The translations under genes and the position numbers were made by a program. Shown piece by piece: positions 57,620 through 64,000 of a stretch of DNA of 64,000 nucleotides. Where the stretch lies: the NCBI GenBank assembly GCA_007922225.1, contig ML680053.1, forward strand, positions 7,486,217 through 7,550,216, in the 5' to 3' direction. The notes under the pieces were generated by a model. That model made no database searches. It was not told the origin of the DNA and saw only the letters and a list, made by a program, of their open reading frames with translations. The stretch is from Emydura subglobosa (lineage: Eukaryota > Chordata > Testudines > Chelidae). How positions within the stretch are numbered: position 1 is the first letter of the stretch; each line of letters begins with the position of its first letter.

Positions 57620-58055
57620 GGTACACTGATCACAGCACAGGGAGAGACTAAAGAAAATCTACTTAGCTTAATAAAGAGAAGGTTAAGAGGTGACTTGATA
57701 TAAGAACCTAGCGGGGAGAAGATGTCTGACAGTAGAGGATTCAAAAAAATCTAGCCAACAAAAGCATAATAAGTTGAGATGCCTGGAAGCTGAAACTAGA
57801 CCAATGCAGACTAGAGAAAAAGGAACAAAATTTTATCTTCTCTGTTAATTAATAAATGGAACAGTTTAGGGATATGGTGGCTTATCCATCACTTCAAATC
57901 AAGTTTGGATGTCTTCCTAAAGGATATGCCATAGCTCAACCAGAAATTACTGGTTTGAGCTGGAATTACTCAGTGAAAAAGCTATGGCCTGTGAAAGATG
58001 AAGGTCAGACTCCCTTGCCATAATGGCCATTTCTGGCCTTAAAATATATGGAATC
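57620..58055 (+). mobile_element. CR1 LINE, 3' end
   Basis: cttagcttaataaagagaag then gttaagaggtgacttgatat (ORF2 end), later gaaggtcagactcccttgcc then ataatggccatttctggcct, the CR1 3' UTR. Same subfamily as 34355-34742, with a diverged coding part. Confidence 0.88.
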
Positions 58056-58125
58056 ATGGCCCCATTGAAGACAATAGAAGTTTTGCCATTGACTTCAATG
58101 GGGTTAGTTAGGATCTTGCCATTTG
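58056..58125. repeat. Small foldback with shared core
   Basis: catggccccattgaagacaa and ccattgacttcaatgggg (58086-58103). The second unit is identical to the centre of the F2 foldback at 24271-24288. Confidence 0.65.
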
Positions 58126-60694
58126 AATCATGTGGAATTCTGTGCCTTTGTTAACCACCTGAATCACAACATGCAGTTTTTTAGAGAGAACTTTGTTTAT
58201 TTGGGGGATTCAACCCTTTTTCTTTAGGAGTATTTTGCAGACAGGAACCCCCTCAGTGCAGAGCTGCAGCCCAGCGGCGTCTTAGAGCAGCAGCAGCAGC
58301 ACACACTCTCCATGCTTCTTTACCTCCTGCAATAGCTCACTCACTGTGCCCCACCCTCTTTTTAAAGGGACAGCTCCCTTCTCCCTTAAGATTATTCTAT
58401 ATGTTATATCACCATTAACAAAATAAACAATAACAAACAGACATGGAAAATTATTACTAAACAATATAAATCTGTTTCTAAAACATCTATTCTAGGAACT
58501 TCACACCTGGACAGTTTCCCACTGACTTCTGGACCAAAGTATATGACAAGTAGATATACAAAAAAGGGTGGGAGGGGAGAGGACAAGGTAACAGCAAGCT
58601 ATTTATAATTAGCATTAAAAAAAGCAGCAGATACAGCACACCAGCTGTTAAGCACTGTCGAGCATTTTGTGGGCATCACAGCAGAGGTGAATTTTTAAGG
58701 AGAGATTCAGAGATGGCTTTGCAGATTTTTGTGGGGAGCACAGCAGCAACCGCATGAGAAGTGTTGGTGTTTGAGGGAAAACTGGACTAATTTAGTAATC
58801 TAAAGTAGTAGTAGATTTTCACTTGGCTACTTTCCGTGTTAATGCCAAAAGATGCCAAGTAGCAAACTTCTAGTAAGTAGCCTTTTTTAGTAGGTGTATC
58901 CCAATACGTTTTCATCTTTTAAAGGCAATTAACAAAGGAAGGGTCTTGTCTTGGTGGTTATTTTTTGACTGAAAAGAATTTCCCATTGGAAAAACATGAC
59001 TCTATCAAGATCAGTAGGGGTTCTGGCATCTTCCGCTGAGGCATCTGGTGCTACTTCTGTCAGAGACAAGATGCTAGACAGACTGTGGATCTGATTTAAT
59101 ACGGTAATCCTATGTAATGCCAGGGGAAATTTAACCTCTCTATATGGAAGATGTCTAGTTTCAAGAGCCGCTTATTGTACATGTCATATGAGTGGTTTTG
59201 CCCAGGTCCTTGCCTGCTTCCTAGCCTTGGCCTCTCACATACATGAATTCCCTTGTCCCAAGCTGCACTTCCAGTCCTTTGCTTCATCACCAGTTTGCAG
59301 TGTCTGTGAGATATGAACATTAAGCACTGACAACTTCCCCAGTTCTCTCCCCTGGTATATTCTGCAATGCTCAGTTGACTGTCTGTGCGACTGTATCTTG
59401 AGTTGACCTCTAGGCCATTGCAGCAAGTGTTGGAATTGCCTTCTGGTGTTTTGGAAGAGACCGGTTGTGTGCTGTACCCACACTGCAAATATGCAGGTCA
59501 AAGAGCTAACGTGAGTGAGATAAGGATAGTTCAAATAAACTATACTATTTCTCATGCTGTTGCCAATATTTTCATGGTCCAGTAGCTCCAGAATGCTTTT
59601 AGCATAACAATTCATTTTACATAGCTTAGCAGTAAAGCTCTCTTTCAAACAATTATTTTCCAGAGCACCTATCATGTAGTGTCTTCTGAATAATGTCAGA
59701 AAGTGTTCCGACCACCAGTCAGTCAAGTTCAGAGACAGTGGGCAGAGGAAAGGATTTAACATTCTATAGACAACTCTGGTAGATCCGTTTTGCTAACATG
59801 GACCTTTTTAAACATACAGCAGTCTTCCAGTGCTTAGCCAAAAAGCAAACTCAAAGCCCAAACATAGCTACAACAAAATCTGAGTATCCCTGGGCATAAA
59901 CAACAGGGTGATTGGAGGAACTCAAGTTCCTCCCTCCCCCTGCAAAAAATTAGGGATTGCATTAATAAAGGAAATAATGAGTCTGGAACAGAAGCTCAAT
60001 TATCTCACTTTTATTAGTAGTTTTGTACCATAACCAAGTTTGTCCATTTTAATAAAGTGATATTAAACTGTTATTTTAACTCTATCCCTCCCCACATAAA
60101 AACCTAGCTGTTTATACCCCTCTTTTCTGAAGGTTCAGAGGACAGCTAAGACCTTAGGATACTCAGGCATTCAGTAAATTGGGGAGATGGTCTACTGTGA
60201 AGGCTTTAATGGTGTATAGCTCCAATTAGTGAGGCTTCTGTAAAGCTAGCCAGTCTGCTTTACTGTGTGCCTGTGTGCCTGTCCTCAGGTAACCGAGAAT
60301 GCAGACGTCCTGCCTCATCTGTCAGTGCAGGATGACCATAGGGTTCTTCTTTCCAGTGGGCCAATCCTGGGCTAACTAGCTTCTTTTCCCTATGTCCTGG
60401 GAATATGGAGTTCAGTGAAGAGAAGAGTACAATCTCAGGGGACAAACCACGGGTCAGTTAACTAAGAGATTTATTAGGGTTTTATTACAGGTCAGAATCT
60501 TAAATCCCTCTCAACAGGAAGAGAATTAATTGAAGCACAGGTATGTTCACACCCATTATCTCCTCCATTTTCTCCCTTACAAGACTCTGCTGTGTTCTTT
60601 AGTCTTACACCCTCAGAGGATATTAAGTTTGGTCGAGAGAGGGCATTACCCAATTTATTTATTCAATTGTTTGTTTCATCTACCTTCTTGGTTT
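58126..60694. other. No gene supported; unexplained open frame and one possible repeat
   Basis: 58287-58303 is a short (GCA)n run. 58640-58760 (gaatttttaaggagagattc, ggctttgcagatttttgtgg then ggagcaca) looks like an old interspersed repeat I cannot name. The minus strand has overlapping open frames at 59235-59762 (175 codons) and 59096-59488 (130 codons) with no motif I recognise. No splice or promoter context supports them. Confidence 0.45.
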
Positions 60695-60825
60695 TCAGAC
60701 TAATAGCTTGGAGGCAGGGATTCACTATTACTGTCTTTTATTTTATTTATACAGTGCCTACCACCTTGAGGCCCTGTTCTCAGGGGGTGCTTCTAGGTGC
60801 CACTGTAATACAAATAATACATTGT
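60695..60825 (+). repeat. SINE tail (amniote MIR-like)
   Basis: agcttggaggcagggattca, tttatacagtgcctaccacc then ttgaggccctgttctcaggg and ctaggtgccactgtaataca then aataata, the plus-strand 3' half of this SINE. Confidence 0.8.
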
Positions 60826-62149
60826 ATAAAATCTACACTCTTAAATTAATCTCACGCCAGGATTAGCACTTTCAGACTATGAAGGTGGCCTTGATAGATA
60901 ATAGTTGTCCTTGCTGCCTTTTACCATAGTTATAATTAGCTGCCAAAATGGTTATAGCTACTGACTGGAAATTCCCCAGCAACATCCCTAGAAATGAACA
61001 GTTAATAAATCATGGGATCTCCTCTGCAGGGATAAATTTACCAGAATTAGAAATTATACCTATGGTAAATATCTTGACAACTCATATCTGTTTATTAAAT
61101 TCATGGAAGACAAAAATGTGTTTAAGTTATTAAATATATTTTTAAAAACCTTATAATTAATAAGTTATTCTTTCCTTTTTCAATTCAGAATTACTATTTT
61201 TCTTGAAGATGTATATAGTGACCTGGTATTTTCTATGTGAAATATAATATTTTTCTTATTTAACAGTGTTTATTATTTTTACTTCAATTTTTTTAAAAGC
61301 CAGCGCTGAGGATTCCTATCCCATAAATTAAAAATCACAGCATAAACAAGAGGGGTGCTCCTATCTGTCGCAGACCACTCCTTCCTTCACAGCGTTTGTA
61401 ATGTGAGGAAAAAAAAATGGGCTTTGGGACATGCCCAGAAGTTGACCAAAGCTGGACTCTATCAGACCAAGGAGTGGAGAGCAGATTCTGAGATCAAGGA
61501 CCCCTCAGAGAGAATGCCCTGCCAGCTGCAGGCAGAGTGAAACAAGGTGTTCAACCTTTTCACTTATGTTGCATCTGCAACTTTTTTAATACATAGGTAG
61601 TAAAAAGAAAAAACTTTAGGTTTCAAAGAATGAAATTCACCTGCTTGCAATAGGCTATGAACTACTTATGTCCTGTTTAAGCACCTGTAAATAGTGTGTG
61701 TGCCCGCGTGTGCGTATGTGTATACAAATTTCTGTCTCTCTCTCTCTCACACACACACACACATGCACACATTGTAGGAAAGTAATACACAGAAGTTATA
61801 TATAATGCACATAGACACACAAACACAAATATGTACTTAATATGATCACTTTTAGGGTCCAAAATTAACTCGTGTTTAAATAGCCAGACATGCATCATTT
61901 TCACATGCATTTTAGCAGTCTTTCGAAGGGTGAATAGAAGGGTGGGGAAGTTTCTCCTAGTGCCAGCATCTCTGGATAATAGATAAATAGCAATTTTTAC
62001 ACAGACACTGGGCACCATAACGAATGTCCAATAAAACAAAATTGTGGTGTAAAGTGCATAAGCAGGCACGTGGAGTGGCTCCGAGTGGGTGGATAACAGC
62101 TAGGAGTAAATCACACAGGGAAACAAAACACCCAACCGTACTCATGTGA
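60826..62149. other. No gene; dinucleotide repeats
   Basis: AT-rich with the simple repeat at 61692-61770. A 130-codon minus-strand frame at 61677-62069 includes the translated simple repeat and is not credible. Confidence 0.5.
61692..61770. repeat. Compound (TG)n (TC)n (AC)n microsatellite
   Basis: Interrupted gtgtgtgtgcccgcgtgtgc, then tctgtctctctctctctc running into acacacacacacacac. Confidence 0.9.
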
Positions 62150-62440
62150 AGTATTTGTGCAGAGTTGCCAGTTGAATCCATGCTTTTATGAGCAGTAGAA
62201 GAACTGCCACTGTGTCAAATTCAGCAGCTGCAAAAAGCTGATGGCATGAAAAAGTACTCTGTGTGCCCAGTGTCGATTCCCACAACCTCAGCTCATTATT
62301 CTGCCAATCAGTCAGAGGCAATTTACAATCAAGTTTTAAGCAACTGCACATCATTTCCCATAATTGGCATGCTGAATCTTTTGACAGAACAACGAATTAT
62401 GGCTGATGCCAATCAATATCACACAGAGCTGGTTGCTAAC
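62150..62440. promoter_or_regulatory. Candidate conserved non-coding element
   Basis: Repeat-free, with ccataattggcatgctgaat, gccaatcagtcagaggcaat and gatgccaatcaatatcacac. Several CCAAT/ATTGG words lie close together. Looks constrained rather than neutral, but this is an impression only. Confidence 0.28.
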
Positions 62441-62444
62441 CTTT

Positions 62445-62660
62445 TCCCTTTTTATTATTATAATCAGCATCATCGCGCATAACAGCCCATTCATGAATCA
62501 GGACCCCATTGTGCCAGGTGCTGTACAAATATAGAACAAAAAGATAAGCTCTTCTGCAGCAGGGACTAGGATCTAAATATAAAACCAAAGACAACAGATG
62601 GATACAGATTGATGGGGGAGTACAAGAAAACACGGAGACAACATTGGTGATCACCAGTGA
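62445..62660 (-). repeat. Amniote MIR-like SINE
   Basis: tttttattattataatcagc, gaatcaggaccccattgtgc then caggtgctgtacaaatatag and aagataagctcttctgcagc then agggac. Minus-strand order with the AT-rich tail at the left. Confidence 0.82.
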
Positions 62661-64000
62661 TGCTAATATCCTCCTGCACTATCTGCCCCCTACCAGCCAG
62701 GTCAACTTGTCTATCCTCTGAAAGTGCAAGTGAAGAGGCACCACAGAATTGAAACCCTTCTGCCAAGTGGAGTCAGCAGCACCCAGGGCTGAGTTCCAGG
62801 TCTAGGGGTTCCTCTAAACAATATAAAATAAACCAGCTCAAACCCACACCCAGTGATCTGGGAAAACTTAATGCTATCCCGGGCACCTTTAAGAAGCAAT
62901 CCTTCCCCTCTCACAAACACTGAGTCTGTGTATAACAGAAGAGAACTTTTATTAAAAGGGAAAGGGAACCCAGCATTAATTTGATGCTTGGTCACCTGGA
63001 GTGAGTCTACCTGCTCACAGAAGGCGGTGATCCAGATATTACTACCATGTCAGCCCTTACTGAACTGCATCTTTGATCTTTCCCTAGTACTGCCCAGTAA
63101 TGTTCTCAGTTCCCTGTTTGACGAGCCTCTGTGAGACGGTGCTATAAACCTGCTGCTCACACACTGTGTAAGTGGTACCCACATGCTTATACTGCAGCAA
63201 GTGGTTCCTTCCTAATGAGGGGAGGGAAGCAGTGGGTAAGAGACATGTATTCAGTTTAACTCCCTCTGCACATGCAGAGAGCAAGGCCGGGCACTTAGTT
63301 AGAAAGGTCAAGAGGCACCTAGGAGGAAGGAGTGTGGTTGTTACTAGTCATACTCGGCGGCTGTCTCTGAAGATGTGCAGAGGGTTTCCATTAAGGGCAA
63401 GCAATCTAGCAGGTTCCACACATCCACCATCTGACAGCTAGGTCAATCAGAGCTCAGTGGGAAAAAGGTTATAAATAAGGGATGTTGGAGATGGCCCCAT
63501 GGATTGGCTGGACAATGCAGGACCAAGATGCGTCTGCTGTGAGAGGTGTGTCCCACAGCCTATGACACTTTGGTTCCACACTATGGATTCCCTATCTCTC
63601 TGGATGCTGAGGAGACAGACGGCTATTGACTCCATGACTGGACTTGTTGCTGGCTGTGAGGATTGTCAGACTGCTTTGTTCAGGAGATTTAGAGGAGTTT
63701 TGAGGGGAACTGTGGGACTGCCATTCTCCTCTGGCTCTGAGGAGTCCAGATGACACACATGTACTTCTGATGCCACCACACTGCCCAGACTGAGAAGTGA
63801 TCGTTGTCAAAAGATGAAGTATATATGTATATGTGCTAAGATATCCCTTTCACTAAAAAACTTACATAACAGCAACAAAGTGGGGTAAACCTGTATGGGA
63901 AATCACAAATAGTGACTGAATAATAGTTGCTTAAGAAAAGTTTTTGCCATTATTCCAAATGCTGGTTACAGTTATTATATATATAGTTATTCATTAAGAA
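62661..64000. other. Unclassified, possibly LTR-type sequence
   Basis: 62780-63000 (ccagctcaaacccacaccca, gagaacttttattaaaaggg) reads like a degraded retroelement, and 63150-63800 is GC-richer with a TATA-like tataaata at 63470-63477. No terminal repeats, primer-binding site or retroviral coding region can be shown. Short frames on both strands around 63500-63800 lack motifs. Confidence 0.35.
63470..63477 (+). promoter_or_regulatory. TATA-box-like sequence
   Basis: tataaata in a GC-richer surround, about 30 bp upstream of a plus-strand atg at 63499. Could be the promoter of an unclassified LTR or transcript. A single motif is weak evidence. Confidence 0.2.

Noticed and set aside
2376..58125. 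Dispersed palindromes as a CRISPR array or bacterial terminators
   Set aside because: They are scattered, diverged and set among eukaryotic transposons; there is no regular spacing and nothing prokaryotic in the window.
61677..62069. 130-codon minus-strand open frame
   Set aside because: Its C-terminal part is the translated dinucleotide repeat; the rest lacks any pattern.

Overview
This is nuclear DNA from a vertebrate, most likely a sauropsid and probably a turtle. It is AT-rich and CpG-poor, with abundant CR1 LINEs, amniote MIR-type SINEs, degenerate DIRS-like tyrosine-recombinase retrotransposons, a Penelope-like foldback and several families of short inverted-repeat transposons. The turtle assignment is inference from repeat content. 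I found no intact protein-coding gene, rRNA, tRNA or CRISPR array. The window reads as intergenic or deep intronic sequence, and nearly all recognisable coding sequence belongs to dead transposons.

Layout. 1-9.5 kb: a CR1 tail (1-518), MIRs, a long minus-strand CR1 (3785-5790), a minus-strand L2-like LINE remnant (about 8205-9050) and two copies of one DNA transposon (519-768 and 9333-9545). 10.7-12.3 kb: a minus-strand DIRS-like gag remnant. 12.4-20.4 kb: mostly unique sequence with foldback repeats, an MIR split by two foldbacks (16345-16680) and a candidate conserved non-coding element (15555-15885). 20.4-22.65 kb: a second DIRS-like element with inverted terminal repeats and a tyrosine recombinase remnant. 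27.2-30.2 kb: the most complete CR1, minus strand, with endonuclease and reverse transcriptase motifs. 31-37 kb: SINEs, CR1 tails, a Penelope-like foldback and a second L2-like remnant (36105-36500).

37.4-42.5 kb: a plus-strand CR1 cut in two by a 4.06 kb DIRS-like element (37848-41910) in the opposite orientation. 42.5-50 kb: mostly unique sequence with foldbacks and a possible conserved element. 50.2-52.65 kb: another minus-strand CR1, followed by a foldback carrying tRNA-promoter-like boxes. 54.6-57.5 kb: a cluster of inverted-repeat transposons, one with perfect 16-bp ends and one with perfect 8-bp target duplications, beside candidate conserved elements. 57.6-64 kb: a CR1 tail, SINEs, dinucleotide repeats and unclassified sequence.

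No genes work together here as a pathway. The structure is a layered record of insertions, best read at 16.3-16.7 kb, 37.4-42.5 kb and 55.7-56.6 kb. All three DIRS-like copies lack a recognisable reverse transcriptase, so they look internally deleted and dependent on other copies.
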